Notes under the pieces: model-generated | The model's input: only the letters and a program-made list of their open reading frames with translations | The model's database searches: none | Told to the model about the DNA's origin: nothing | Assembly (NCBI GenBank): GCA_023397655.1 | Contig: JAEWTW010000013.1 | Span: 1-33,242, forward strand | Direction: 5' to 3' | DNA length: 33,242 bases | DNA from: Bacillota bacterium | GTDB lineage: Bacteria > Bacillota > Clostridia > Christensenellales > SZUA-584 | Made by a program: the position numbers and the translations under genes | Shown here: positions 14,339 to 21,814 of the stretch, one piece after another | How the letters are laid out: the number at the start of each line of letters is the position of its first letter | Numbering within the stretch: the first letter of the stretch is position 1

Positions 14339-15802
14339 TCATCCCAGCTTCAAGTCCGCGCCCAGCACGCCGATGCACTGGCCATGCTGCATCACGGGCA
14401 TAGCAACAGTGACGCAGGGGCGGTGGGTAATGGCGGACACGTACACGTCCGAGATGTACGGACGGCCCGCTATGCTCTCGCGGAACCACGGGCGGATGCG
14501 CGCGTTGGAGATGCCTGCGGGCGGGTTGGAATACACGAAACGTCCGCTCGCGTGGTTGGACCATACCGATTCCACCATGCCGCCGCTCATCAGCTTATCC
14601 AGCAGGCGTTTGTGGACAGCAGTATCCATCGTGAGAAACGCACGGTCGCCGAGCACCGCGCTGTCCATCTGCGCGAATACCGCCTGCGCGGCCTGTGTCA
14701 CGCGCTCCTTGTCTGCACCGCTTTCGGCGTTCTGTGTGTCCCGAACAAACTGTGACAAACTCTGCGACGCATTCATCAGATGCCGACCCACGCCGGACAG
14801 ATCGTCCATGCCCGTCTTCTGCTTTTGCACGGCGGCGTGGATGCCGTCCATGCCCGCCACCACCTGCTCCGAGTTGCGCTCGATGTCCTGCATACCTGCG
14901 CTGATGCGCTCCGCGATACGGCCCTGATCGTCCGCGTGGCGCTGCACACCGGTCAGCGCGTCCGTCACGGCGGCAAAGTTGGTGTCAATAGCGCCGAGGC
15001 CGCCCATGATGCGCCCTGAATGCGCGGCGCATTGCTTCACGCTCTCGGCGTTGCGGGATATCATCTCCGTCAGTCTTGCGGATTCAGCGTCGATGCCGCC
15101 CATCACTTCAGCGATGCTTTTGACCTCGCGTTTGCTGCTGTCCGCCAGCTCACGGAACGCCGACGCGATGACGCCGAAGCTGCGGCCCTCCAGCCCCGCC
15201 CGGCGCGACTCGACCAGCGCGTTGAACGCGAGCAGCTCCATCTGCCGCGTGATGTCCTCCACGGTGCGCAGTATGCCTGTGATCCTGCCGGTGGACGCAA
15301 TGAAGGATTGCACCGACAGCGCCGACTCGGCGGAGGACGCTTCGATGCCGCGTATCTCGTCCGCCAGCGCCCCCGCCAGCGAGAGGCCGTCCTGTATTGC
15401 GTCGCGCGTCTGTGTCCCCACTGCGTGTGCCTTGTCCGCCGCGTCCCGAATGCCTTCAATGCGTGCGATGAAGCCGCGCACTTCCTCCAGTGCCGTGACC
15501 GTGGTCTGGTGGCTGCGCGCGCCTGCGCCGCGTATGCGCTCCGCCTGCGCGTAAAGCTCTGCCGCGTAAGCTGTGTTGTCCTCCAGCGCGATGGACAGAT
15601 CCTCCGTCACCGAAAGCACCTGGCTGGAAACCGTCTGCATCTCGAAACCATACCGCCGCTGTGCCTCAATCAGGCGGCTGATGCTGTCCAGCAGCGGCAG
15701 AAATTCCGCGTCCAGCCCGTCCGCCGCCGTGGAGCTGTAGTCTCCCGCCAGCGCCCGCTGCGCCATGCCGTTGATGATATCGATCTGTTGTTTGATGTCC
15801 AT
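14339..15802 (-). CDS. cytoplasmic methyl-accepting-type signalling protein with C-terminal Cache-like domain
   Basis: A 487-residue protein with no signal peptide and no membrane helix. Residues ~55-355 are a long coiled coil. The recognisable MCP hairpin tip is at about 185-225 (MELLAFNALVESRRAGLEGR followed by SFGVIASAFRELADSS), somewhat degenerate against the usual NLLALNAAIEAARAGE. Residues ~365-487 resemble a Cache/PDC sensor: VESVWSNHASGRFVYSNP, RPWFRESIAGRPYISDVYVS, and CVTVAMPV...GVLGADL. Cache domains normally lie outside the membrane and N-terminal to the MCP module, so both their order and their location are reversed here. A role in sensing an intracellular ligand and signalling to CheA is inferred. 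GGAGGAG precedes ATG 15802, and a strong terminator lies 27 bases upstream. Confidence 0.85.
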   Translation of the reverse strand: MDIKQQIDIINGMAQRALAGDYSSTAADGLDAEFLPLLDSISRLIEAQRRYGFEMQTVSSQVLSVTEDLSIALEDNTAYAAELYAQAERIRGAGARSHQTTVTALEEVRGFIARIEGIRDAADKAHAVGTQTRDAIQDGLSLAGALADEIRGIEASSAESALSVQSFIASTGRITGILRTVEDITRQMELLAFNALVESRRAGLEGRSFGVIASAFRELADSSKREVKSIAEVMGGIDAESARLTEMISRNAESVKQCAAHSGRIMGGLGAIDTNFAAVTDALTGVQRHADDQGRIAERISAGMQDIERNSEQVVAGMDGIHAAVQKQKTGMDDLSGVGRHLMNASQSLSQFVRDTQNAESGADKERVTQAAQAVFAQMDSAVLGDRAFLTMDTAVHKRLLDKLMSGGMVESVWSNHASGRFVYSNPPAGISNARIRPWFRESIAGRPYISDVYVSAITHRPCVTVAMPVMQHGQCIGVLGADLKLG

Positions 15803-15830
15803 TTGCCGCTCCTCCGATGATTGTGCTGAA

Positions 15831-15862
15831 AATAAAAAACAGGGTTCCCGGCGGAACCCCCT
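15831..15862 (-). terminator. intrinsic terminator / attenuator just upstream of the MCP-type gene
   Basis: On the minus strand GGGTTCC, a GCCG loop and GGAACCC (15859-15842) are followed by TGTTTTTTATTTT. Only about 28 bases separate the U-tract from ATG 15802, so there is no room for another promoter downstream. The gene would have to be expressed by read-through, which implies regulation at this site. Confidence 0.7.
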
Positions 15863-15933
15863 TGTTCACGCATATGCGGCATCGAAAAGGATGCCTCTAT
15901 TCATACTGTCGGATCAAAACATGAAAAGCTTAA

Positions 15934-16016
15934 GCGGGGGTTGGGAACAGCGCACGTCTGTTTTTGCACCGACGTTAATGTGTGCCGGCTTGCCTCTCAC
16001 CATCAGCAAACCCCGC
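15934..16016. ncRNA. candidate structured RNA (three-way junction) upstream of MCP-type gene
   Basis: Pairings read by eye (plus coordinates): P1 GCGG 15934-15937 with CCGC 16013-16016; P2 GCGCAC 15950-15955 with GTGTGC 15980-15985, continued by GTC 15956-15958 with GAC 15971-15973; P3 GGCTTGC 15987-15993 with GCAAACC 16006-16012. P3 can compete with a longer P1. The strand is uncertain: a minus transcript would lead to the terminator at 15831, and a plus transcript to the T7-tailed hairpin at 16103. It is not a match to the c-di-GMP, TPP, SAM or cobalamin riboswitch cores I know. A known clostridial RNA class such as the raiA motif is possible. Confidence 0.4.
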
Positions 16017-16079
16017 GCCTCGCGCACATAGTATATAGCGTAAACATAAAAACCAGGTGGTGAGGTGCTATACTTGTAA

Positions 16080-16163
16080 AAACCCATCATCCGTCACATG
16101 TTCCCCGGCAACAACACGAGCCAGGGGTTTTTTTACTTCCAATATACGGGCGAAGGGTGAAGC
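16080..16163 (+). pseudogene. decayed N-terminal fragment resembling a P-loop ATPase of the PRK06851 type
   Basis: Plus-strand frame with no start before a stop at 16077: IIRHMFPGNNTSQGFF (16086-16133), then YFQYTGEG and a stop at 16163. The RHxFPGGNTxxGFxSF opening is characteristic, to my recollection, of a clostridial ATPase family. No Walker A or later sequence remains. The same bases also form a terminator-like hairpin, so one of the two readings may be coincidence. Confidence 0.3.
16103..16134 (+). terminator. plus-strand terminator-like hairpin
   Basis: CCCCGGC (16103-16109), a 10-base loop, GCC-A-GGGG (16120-16127) with one bulge, then seven T. It has no upstream plus-strand gene to terminate, which supports a plus-strand non-coding transcript, or it is a chance feature within the decayed fragment. 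Confidence 0.4.
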
Positions 16164-16201
16164 GGTATGCGGTGAGCTGCTGGCTTTGGCGGGAAAGGAA
16201 A

Positions 16202-16228
16202 CGCCGCCGGTACAGTAACGCGGCGGCG
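16202..16228 (-). terminator. hairpin after the beta-helix gene
   Basis: Perfect 8-bp stem, CGCCGCCG with CGGCGGCG, around an 11-base loop; on the minus strand it is followed by TTTCCTTTCCC. A weak intrinsic terminator about 65 bases after the beta-helix stop. Confidence 0.45.
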
Positions 16229-16293
16229 CTGGAGACTCATATGGGAGGGCAGCCCCCGTCATTCAGCCATGCGGCGGCGGGGGGATGGCCTGA

Positions 16294-17499
16294 TTATTGC
16301 TGGCTTTCGTCCAGTTTGATAAAGCTGTTGCCGTCGAGGATGTTGTCCTCCACAGTGATATTGGACGCGCCGGGCATCACTTCAATAAAGCTGTCTTCAA
16401 TGAAATTGCCGTGTATGGCCGTATTGGAGGCAAACACCACCAATATGTTGCCGGCACACGTGTTGGAGTAAACCTCACAGTTGTTTCCTGTGTTGCAGGC
16501 TATCGCGCCGCCGGCGCAATTGTATATGTTGTTGTCGTGGATATCCAATTTGTCGATGGTATAATCGAGCTGCGACATCACCATAATGCCGTATTCCGAC
16601 GCCACCCCGGCGATATCGTATATCTTGTTCCGTGCGATCTCGCAGTTGTCCGCGCCCACCACACTGATGCCCTGCCTTCTGCAGTCCGATATGTCGCAAT
16701 CGAGTATGCGCACATCGGAGGACACGCGGCCGCCGTCAGCCATCACAGTATAAGAGCCTTCAATAATGATGCCGTCGCCCGTCATGTTCCTGATGGCCAC
16801 GCCCTGTATCAGCACATTGCTGCTGGCCGATATACAGATGCCAAAGCCGTATTCATGCGTGGGCGATGATTGACTGGGCGTATAGATATGCTTGTCCATA
16901 TCGCCGATGAGCGTACCGTTTTTGATTGTGACATTGCTTTGATTCACAATCCCGAATATTGCGTACTCGGGATCGCTGTTGGTCTCCATGACGAACGTGC
17001 AACCGCTGAGATCCAAAGTAAGGTCCGAGGGGACAAGTATGCCGTCGGTCGGCGCTTTAAACCTGTCTCCCCATTTGCATTGTATCAAATAGGTTCCTTC
17101 GGCAAAATGAATGGTGCTGTAACCTTGAGCTTTTGCCCATTCCAGCGCCTTGTTGATGCCGTCTGTGGTTTCACGGGCGTTCTTACCGGTGTAGTCGATG
17201 CCGAAACGTTCGTTTTCAACCGTATATGTGGTGGTAGGATCATCAGTTGGCAGGGGAGACTCCTGGCTGTCCGTCACAGCGGGCGGAGTGCTGCTGTTGC
17301 CGGCTGCCGCGGACTCTGTGGGCACCGGAATTACGTCTTCAGTCTGAACAGCCTCAGTTGGCGGTGCTGTGTTCTGATCTGACACGGTAGACTCGATGAG
17401 ATCCGGACCCAATAGTATGGCCGCAGCAATTACCGCTACACCGACGACCAGAACAACGGCTAATTTGATATATGAAGTGTCTATTTTCTTCCAATTCAT
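16294..17499 (-). CDS. membrane-anchored right-handed parallel beta-helix protein
   Basis: A 401-residue protein. It has a short cytoplasmic N-terminus, one membrane helix (about 11-31, IKLAVVLVVGVAVIAAAILL), then a Pro/Thr/Ser-rich extracellular linker (about 38-92). A pectate-lyase-type parallel beta-helix follows from ~95 to the end. Features include ALEWAKAQGYSTIHFAEGTY (typical of Pectate_lyase_3 N-caps), LTLDLSGCTFVM, and repeated coils of the form N-x-I-x-x-N-x-I-x-x-G (IEARNKIYDIAG-type steps, DNNIYNCAGGAI, SNTCAGNILVVF, GNFIEDSFIEV, DNILDGNSFI). A surface glycan-binding or polysaccharide-cleaving role is inferred; no catalytic residues can be assigned. GGAGG lies 7-8 bases before ATG 17499. 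Confidence 0.83.
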   Translation of the reverse strand: MNWKKIDTSYIKLAVVLVVGVAVIAAAILLGPDLIESTVSDQNTAPPTEAVQTEDVIPVPTESAAAGNSSTPPAVTDSQESPLPTDDPTTTYTVENERFGIDYTGKNARETTDGINKALEWAKAQGYSTIHFAEGTYLIQCKWGDRFKAPTDGILVPSDLTLDLSGCTFVMETNSDPEYAIFGIVNQSNVTIKNGTLIGDMDKHIYTPSQSSPTHEYGFGICISASSNVLIQGVAIRNMTGDGIIIEGSYTVMADGGRVSSDVRILDCDISDCRRQGISVVGADNCEIARNKIYDIAGVASEYGIMVMSQLDYTIDKLDIHDNNIYNCAGGAIACNTGNNCEVYSNTCAGNILVVFASNTAIHGNFIEDSFIEVMPGASNITVEDNILDGNSFIKLDESQQ

Positions 17500-17528
17500 A
17501 TCGGGTCCTCCAATGAATTATCGATGTA

Positions 17529-17558
17529 TTCTTATCACACACTGGTGGTTATTGTCAA
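17529..17558 (-). promoter_or_regulatory. promoter of the beta-helix gene
   Basis: On the minus strand a consensus TTGACA (17558-17553), an 18-base spacer and TAAGAA (17534-17529). The -10 is weak. The leader is about 23 bases. Confidence 0.55.
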
Positions 17559-17792
17559 GTGAGGCCTGCTGCTTTCGCTTACCAGCTCCTGCCGTTAAAT
17601 TGAGCCACAGCAACAATGCGTGGTCTGACATATAATCATAACACGTTAACTATATCGATATTAATATGAGTAAACTTTAAAAGAAATGGAATAAAGTACC
17701 GATTTAGTCAAGACCAAAAAGACTTGTGCCAGCGACATGGGCATTCGGTCATTTTTAGGCATGGCTATCCTAATATACTTCTGAAATGGGGG
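17559..17792. other. intergenic, no gene; imperfect repeat copy A at 17702-17773
   Basis: No gene is supported. Bases 17702-17773 (ATTTAGTCAAGACC ... GCATTCGGTCAT ... ATCCTA) resemble 18361-18420 (ATTTAGTCCATATG ... GCAATTCGGTCATG ... ATCCTA), placed on both sides of the gene at 17867. The two copies differ by several insertions. Confidence 0.4.
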
Positions 17793-17822
17793 TTGTTGCT
17801 GCCCTGTCGTTTCTGCTATGAT
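17793..17822 (+). promoter_or_regulatory. promoter of the 141-aa gene
   Basis: TTGTTG (17793-17798), an 18-base spacer and TATGAT (17817-17822), with TG at 17814-17815 giving an extended -10. Confidence 0.55.
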
Positions 17823-17866
17823 ATGGATATACCCAATATGACAATACAATAGCGGCGGAGGCATGT

Positions 17867-18292
17867 ATGGACGGCGGACTTCTGTTTGACGAAAGCTTGG
17901 GCGAATACGTGATGGCAGCACACTGTGTGCGGGTTTTGAGCTACACCGTGGATTATGAAGCGTGCGAGCTGCGCATCCGTGCCGACCGGGAGGGCAAGAG
18001 GCTGATGATGCGTTTTGAGGAGCTGTTGGCGCACCAGTTTGACCACACCGGAAACCGCAACGTCATATACGACGTATCCACCGTATCGCTGGACGCGTTC
18101 ATCACCGCCGAGCGCAGGCAGCTGACGCGCACGATGCGCTACGGCTTTCCGCTCAAAGAAGGCCGGGGCCCGGACGAGCTGCGCCGTTATCTGAGCGAGG
18201 GAGGCTACAGCGTCTATCAGATACGTGCATCCGTGGGCATGTGCGGCTACGTGATCGCAAAACGGCTGGTGATCGAGGGGGCGGAAGGATGA
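17867..18292 (+). CDS. conserved-looking hypothetical protein (141 aa)
   Basis: Not recognised. GC-rich and clearly coding. It starts MDGGLLFDESLGEYVMAAHC and ends YVIAKRLVIEGAEG. There is no signal peptide or membrane helix, and it looks like an alpha/beta cytoplasmic protein rich in Arg/Glu/Asp. GCGGAGGC precedes the ATG by about 3-8 bases. It stands alone: next plus-strand gene 187 bases away, divergent from the beta-helix gene. Imperfect direct repeats flank it (17702-17773 and 18361-18420). Confidence 0.65.
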   Translation: MDGGLLFDESLGEYVMAAHCVRVLSYTVDYEACELRIRADREGKRLMMRFEELLAHQFDHTGNRNVIYDVSTVSLDAFITAERRQLTRTMRYGFPLKEGRGPDELRRYLSEGGYSVYQIRASVGMCGYVIAKRLVIEGAEG

Positions 18293-18360
18293 GGAGTGAA
18301 ATATTCGACATGTAGTAAATCCAACGATGTGGATTAATGCCTTGGGCAGACGGGGTAGCT

Positions 18361-18420
18361 ATTTAGTCCATATGTGTTTGCGTTTTACAGAAGCAATTCG
18401 GTCATGTTTGGCAATCCTAG
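18361..18420 (+). repeat. imperfect direct repeat copy B
   Basis: Shares ATTTAGTC, GCA(A)TTCGGTCAT and ATCCTA in the same order and roughly the same spacing as 17702-17773. It lies in the gap between the 141-aa and 222-aa genes. Confidence 0.35.
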
Positions 18421-18479
18421 CGGGTAATGGATATCTTGATATTGGCGAGTAGAAATAATACTAATACTGAGACGAGCAG

Positions 18480-19148
18480 ATGAAAATGTCAGAGAATCAA
18501 AAGGATTACATACCATTGGTATTTCCTTTAAATAAACCATTTATTGAATTAAGTAAAGCAGAAGCGCAGGAATACTTTGACTGGTTTATTAGTCATATTG
18601 ACGAACGGTCTGATTATTTAAGGCAAAAAGTATCGGCTGGTTTAAATATCCCAATTGAATCCTTGGATTTTTCACTGGATTCTTTAAAACCGATATGGAA
18701 ATGGTTTTTGCATGTAGCTGAAACCACTGAATCGTCCCAAATTGATATAGAGGAGCTTGAACAATTACTAGAAGGACAGTCCGAAGTGGTCAGGCACCTA
18801 ATTGAACAACCGAGAGAAATACTGAGCGTATTTACGGAGTACGTTTTACGGGATATAGGCATGTATGTGGCAAAGGTATTCACATCAAATTATGATGTTA
18901 TAAGATGGACTATTAAAAGGACGCCAAAGAGATATGTACATGTAAATGAGCCTTTATTAATAGGATTTATTGATGATAATGAAGCGTATCCCAAACCATT
19001 TTATCCTGATTTGGAGCCTGTTCAGTTTACCCGGATGCCAGCACTAAAATTAATAAGACAACAGCAACCTTCTGAAGATGATTTGTACAATCAGTGTATA
19101 AAATGGATTCAATGGATACTGAAGAACAAACCTAGTTCATATGAATAA
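18480..19148 (+). CDS. unknown cytoplasmic protein (222 aa), AT-rich gene
   Basis: Not recognised. It begins with QKDYIPLVFPLNKPFIELSK after a short polar start, and is rich in helices and aromatic residues (EAQEYFDWFISHIDERSDYL near 27-46, PIWKWFLHVAETTE near 70-83, CIKWIQWILKNKP near the end). No signal peptide or membrane segment. The style (acidic, Trp-rich, single domain, AT-rich against GC-rich surroundings) recalls immunity or contact-dependent toxin-associated proteins, but no toxin gene is adjacent. Either ATG 18480 or ATG 18486 could be the start; the ribosome site is weak. It is convergent with the histidine kinase gene, 23 bases apart. Confidence 0.65.
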   Translation: MKMSENQKDYIPLVFPLNKPFIELSKAEAQEYFDWFISHIDERSDYLRQKVSAGLNIPIESLDFSLDSLKPIWKWFLHVAETTESSQIDIEELEQLLEGQSEVVRHLIEQPREILSVFTEYVLRDIGMYVAKVFTSNYDVIRWTIKRTPKRYVHVNEPLLIGFIDDNEAYPKPFYPDLEPVQFTRMPALKLIRQQQPSEDDLYNQCIKWIQWILKNKPSSYE

Positions 19149-19171
19149 TACATGGTTTTAAGAGGAAGGCT

Positions 19172-20503
19172 TCACTCCAGCGGCATCGTTTCAAACCAGA
19201 ATACGGTCTCACCGTTTTGGCTGCTAACGCCGAAGCCGACCGTGTGGCTTTCCAGTATGCTCTTGACGATGGACAGCCCGAGGCCCGTTCCCATATGGGG
19301 ACCGGCGATCTTCCCGGAGCGGTAGAACCTCTCCCAGATGCGCCCCAGTTCCTCCTGCGGAATTGTCTCGCCGGTGTTGCTGACGGACACGACAGCATGG
19401 TTCCCGCGTGCGGCGGCTTTGACGGTGACAGCCGTGCCCGGCTCCGCGTGATTGAGGGCGTTCACCAGCAGATTGCCCGCCACCTGCACAAACTTCTCCC
19501 TGTCGAAACGGACGCTGATGTCCGGGCAGTCCAGCACGAGCCGGATGTCGCTAGCCTCGGCGTCCATTTGATACCGCCCTATCATGTCATTCAGCACCGG
19601 GCAAACGGCAAACACCGAATCCGACACCGGATCGACACCGGCCTGCAAGCGGGAATAGTTCAGTATGTCGCTGACGACGCGGCTCAGGCGGGCCGCTTCG
19701 TCGGAAATCATCGTGAGCTGGGCTGTTCTTTTTTGATCGTCCGGCCACGTCACGTCCCGCACGGTTTCGGCGAAGCCCTGCATCACGGTCAGCGGCGCGC
19801 GCAGCTCGTGTGACACGTTGGCAATCAGCTCACGCCGCAGCTGTTCCGTTTTCCGCAGCTCCGTGCCCAGTTCGTTGAGCGCGACGGTCAGCTGGCCGAT
19901 CTCATCCTGCGAGCGGACGGGCAGCGACACGTCCAGACGGCCCTGCGACATATCGCGCGCGGCCTGCGTCACGCGGGTAATGGGGCGCGAAAACATGCGC
20001 GTGAGTATCAGCGCAAAGGCCACCGCGCAAACGAAAAGCACGACGGTCACGATCCACAGCTGGCTCAGCAGTATGCGCGATGCTTCTTCCACGTCCACCA
20101 TCGAGAAAACAGCGTAGAGCGCGCCGTCCGGAAGGTTCACGCCGGTCAGCGCATAAGGGGTATCCATCTGCGAGCGGACGTACTGCACCTCTCCGGTACG
20201 CAGCGAAGACAGGTCCAGATGCCGCAGCATCATGCCGCGCATGGGGGTGCCTGCCGACATATAGACCACCTCACCGCCCCTGTTCACAGCGATGAGGCTC
20301 ACGTTCAGGCTCTGCTCCAGTGACTCATAATCCATGGACTCCTGCCGAGCCTCGTCCTGCAGCGCCGAACTGATGGTGCGGATGCGCTCGTTGAGGTAAT
20401 TGTCCTTCATGACCACGGCCTGAATCAGCCAGAGCACGCCCACGGCGAGGAAGGCCATGCCCAGAAACCCGATAAACAGCTTGCCTGCCAGATGACGCTT
20501 CAT
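19172..20503 (-). CDS. sensor histidine kinase (HAMP-HisKA-HATPase)
   Basis: A 443-residue kinase with TM1 at about 8-31, an extracytoplasmic sensor at about 32-146, TM2 at about 147-169 and HAMP at about 170-222. The HisKA H-box is ANVSHELRAPLTVMQGFAE with phospho-His H232. The HATPase has its N-box (GNLLVNALNHA, about 343-353), a G1-like SNTGETIP, an F-box RIWERFYRSG and a G2 box GTGLGL (405-410). G1 reads NTG rather than DxGxG, a variation seen in active kinases. Its ATG overlaps the last 4 bases of the response-regulator gene, so the pair is co-translated. The HK is second. The ligand is unknown; the divergent DUF2680 gene is a plausible target of the pair. Confidence 0.93.
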   Translation of the reverse strand: MKRHLAGKLFIGFLGMAFLAVGVLWLIQAVVMKDNYLNERIRTISSALQDEARQESMDYESLEQSLNVSLIAVNRGGEVVYMSAGTPMRGMMLRHLDLSSLRTGEVQYVRSQMDTPYALTGVNLPDGALYAVFSMVDVEEASRILLSQLWIVTVVLFVCAVAFALILTRMFSRPITRVTQAARDMSQGRLDVSLPVRSQDEIGQLTVALNELGTELRKTEQLRRELIANVSHELRAPLTVMQGFAETVRDVTWPDDQKRTAQLTMISDEAARLSRVVSDILNYSRLQAGVDPVSDSVFAVCPVLNDMIGRYQMDAEASDIRLVLDCPDISVRFDREKFVQVAGNLLVNALNHAEPGTAVTVKAAARGNHAVVSVSNTGETIPQEELGRIWERFYRSGKIAGPHMGTGLGLSIVKSILESHTVGFGVSSQNGETVFWFETMPLE

Positions 20504-21174
20504 GCCGCACCCCCTGTAAAACGATAGCCTGTGCCCCAGACGGTGGTGATATACTCGCGGTATTTGCCGAGCTTTTCGCGCAGGCTTTTGACGTGCGTAT
20601 CCACCGTGCGCGTATCGCCGTAGAAATCGTAACCCCAGATGCTGTCCAGCAGCTGTTCGCGGGTAAACACAATGTTCGGGTGGGACGCGAGGAAGACCAG
20701 CAGGTCGTATTCCTTGGGCGTGAGCGCGACGGGATCTCCGTCCGCCGTGACGGTATGGGCTGGCGTGTCCAGCTCCAGCCCTGAGAAGCGCAGTACCGGC
20801 GCGGCCTTCACCGCCCCCGACCGCTTGAGCAGCGCGCCTATGCGCGCGATCAGCTCGCGAGGGCTGAAGGGCTTGCCCATGTAGTCGTCCACACCCAGCT
20901 CGAACCCCAGAAGCTTATCGTATTCTTCGTCCCGCGCGGTCAGCATGATCACCGGCACCTCGCTTTTTTGGCGGAGCTGCTTAAGCACGCCCCAGCCGTC
21001 CAGCCGCGGCATCATCACGTCCAGTACCACCAGTGAAAAATTGCCGGAGCCAAACAGGCGCAGCGCTTCATCACCGTCGCCCGCTTCCGTAAAGCGCCAG
21101 TCCTCGCCTTGAGAATATTCGCGGATGATCGTGCGGATGCGCGGATCATCGTCCACAAGCAATATATTGATCAT
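20500..21174 (-). CDS. OmpR/PhoB-family response regulator
   Basis: A 224-residue protein. The receiver domain at ~1-117 has acidic pocket D8/D9, phospho-acceptor D52 (VVLDVMMPRLDGW), T79 and K101 (MGKPFSPREL). The winged-helix domain at ~127-220 has VALTPKEYDLLVFLASHPN, the recognition helix TRTVDTHVKSLREKLG, and the wing TVWGTGYRF. ATG 21174 is preferred over an upstream ATG at 21198, because AAGGAAGG lies inside the longer reading at the right distance for 21174. It overlaps the kinase gene by 4 bases. It likely binds direct repeats in the divergent promoter region. Confidence 0.93.
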   Translation of the reverse strand: MINILLVDDDPRIRTIIREYSQGEDWRFTEAGDGDEALRLFGSGNFSLVVLDVMMPRLDGWGVLKQLRQKSEVPVIMLTARDEEYDKLLGFELGVDDYMGKPFSPRELIARIGALLKRSGAVKAAPVLRFSGLELDTPAHTVTADGDPVALTPKEYDLLVFLASHPNIVFTREQLLDSIWGYDFYGDTRTVDTHVKSLREKLGKYREYITTVWGTGYRFTGGAA

Positions 21175-21196
21175 GCCCTGCCTTCCTTTCAACCGC

Positions 21197-21202
21197 ATTA
21201 TA
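21197..21202 (-). promoter_or_regulatory. extended -10 promoter of the two-component operon
   Basis: On the minus strand TGTTATAAT: a perfect TATAAT with TGn in front (21205-21197). No good -35 is seen at 15-19 bases, which fits an activator-dependent promoter, with the 10-mer repeats placed at about -40 to -70. Confidence 0.6.
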
Positions 21203-21240
21203 ACATATCTTTTTTTCCTCATCCGATTATTCGATAAACA

Positions 21241-21270
21241 TTCAAACAATTCACACAAAGTCATCACAAT
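21241..21270. promoter_or_regulatory. three tandem 10-mers, candidate response-regulator operator
   Basis: TTCAAACAAT, TCACACAAAG and TCATCACAAT run head to tail, with a shared TCA-x-ACAA core and about one helical turn of spacing. They lie between the two-component operon and the secreted-protein gene, the usual place for PhoB-type sites. Confidence 0.45.
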
Positions 21271-21317
21271 TGGCGGATAACATAAAGCCATCAAAAACTT
21301 TAGAAAGGAGATTGAAC

Positions 21318-21779
21318 ATGAAAAAATTAATGATCGTTGTGGTTGTACTGGCAGTGCTGGCCGTGGGCACAACCGCGGCTTTGGCAGCAGGCGAGGTGCA
21401 GACGCCGGCAGAAATCGTATCCGACCTGACGGGGCAGCCCTTGGATGATGTGACGGACGCGCGTGAAGCCGGAGAAACATACGGTGCGCAGGCAGCTGAC
21501 GCTGGCAAGCTTGACGAGTTCAAGAAGGCGCGGCTGGAGCAGTACAAACTGGCGCTGGATGAAGCGGTGAAGGAAGGCCGCATCACACAGGCGCAGGCGG
21601 ATGAGCTGTACGCTGCGATGGAAGCCAGAATGGAAGCCTGCACAGGCGACGGCATCGGCGCAGGATGCGGTCTGGGCAACGGCGCAGGCGGCGGTCTCGG
21701 ACGCGGCAACGGTGCGGGCCAAGGTCTTGGCTTTGGCAGAATGGGCGGCGGCTGCGGCAGATTTCCGGCTGCCAGCTGA
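21318..21779 (+). CDS. secreted DUF2680-like protein with Gly-rich tail
   Basis: A 153-residue protein with a signal peptide at 1-23/24 (MKKLMIVVVVLAVLAVGTTA, then ALA-A). Residues ~65-110 are a helical DUF2680/YckD-like segment: FKKARLEQYKLALDEAVKEG, then RITQAQADELYAAME. The C-terminal ~40 residues are Gly/Asn/Ala-rich, with Cys in ACTGDG, AGCGLG and GGCGRF. The family is secreted, with no known function. AGAAAGGAG is 7 bases before the ATG. It is divergent from the OmpR-type two-component operon across a 143-base region holding the putative operator, so control by that system is likely. The start is firm. Confidence 0.8.
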   Translation: MKKLMIVVVVLAVLAVGTTAALAAGEVQTPAEIVSDLTGQPLDDVTDAREAGETYGAQAADAGKLDEFKKARLEQYKLALDEAVKEGRITQAQADELYAAMEARMEACTGDGIGAGCGLGNGAGGGLGRGNGAGQGLGFGRMGGGCGRFPAAS

Positions 21780-21814
21780 TTGGGCTTAAGAGAAAGACAT
21801 AGGTTTACAGCAAC

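Noticed and set aside
15020..15820. Plus-strand reading of 266 codons opposite the MCP-type gene
   Set aside because: Shadow of the coiled-coil gene; no ribosome site, Arg/His-rich.
15850..16040. c-di-GMP riboswitch upstream of the MCP-type gene
   Set aside because: Expected because such switches often precede chemoreceptor genes, but the conserved GGGCAAACC and GCGGG-turn arrangement with the GAAA tetraloop is absent.
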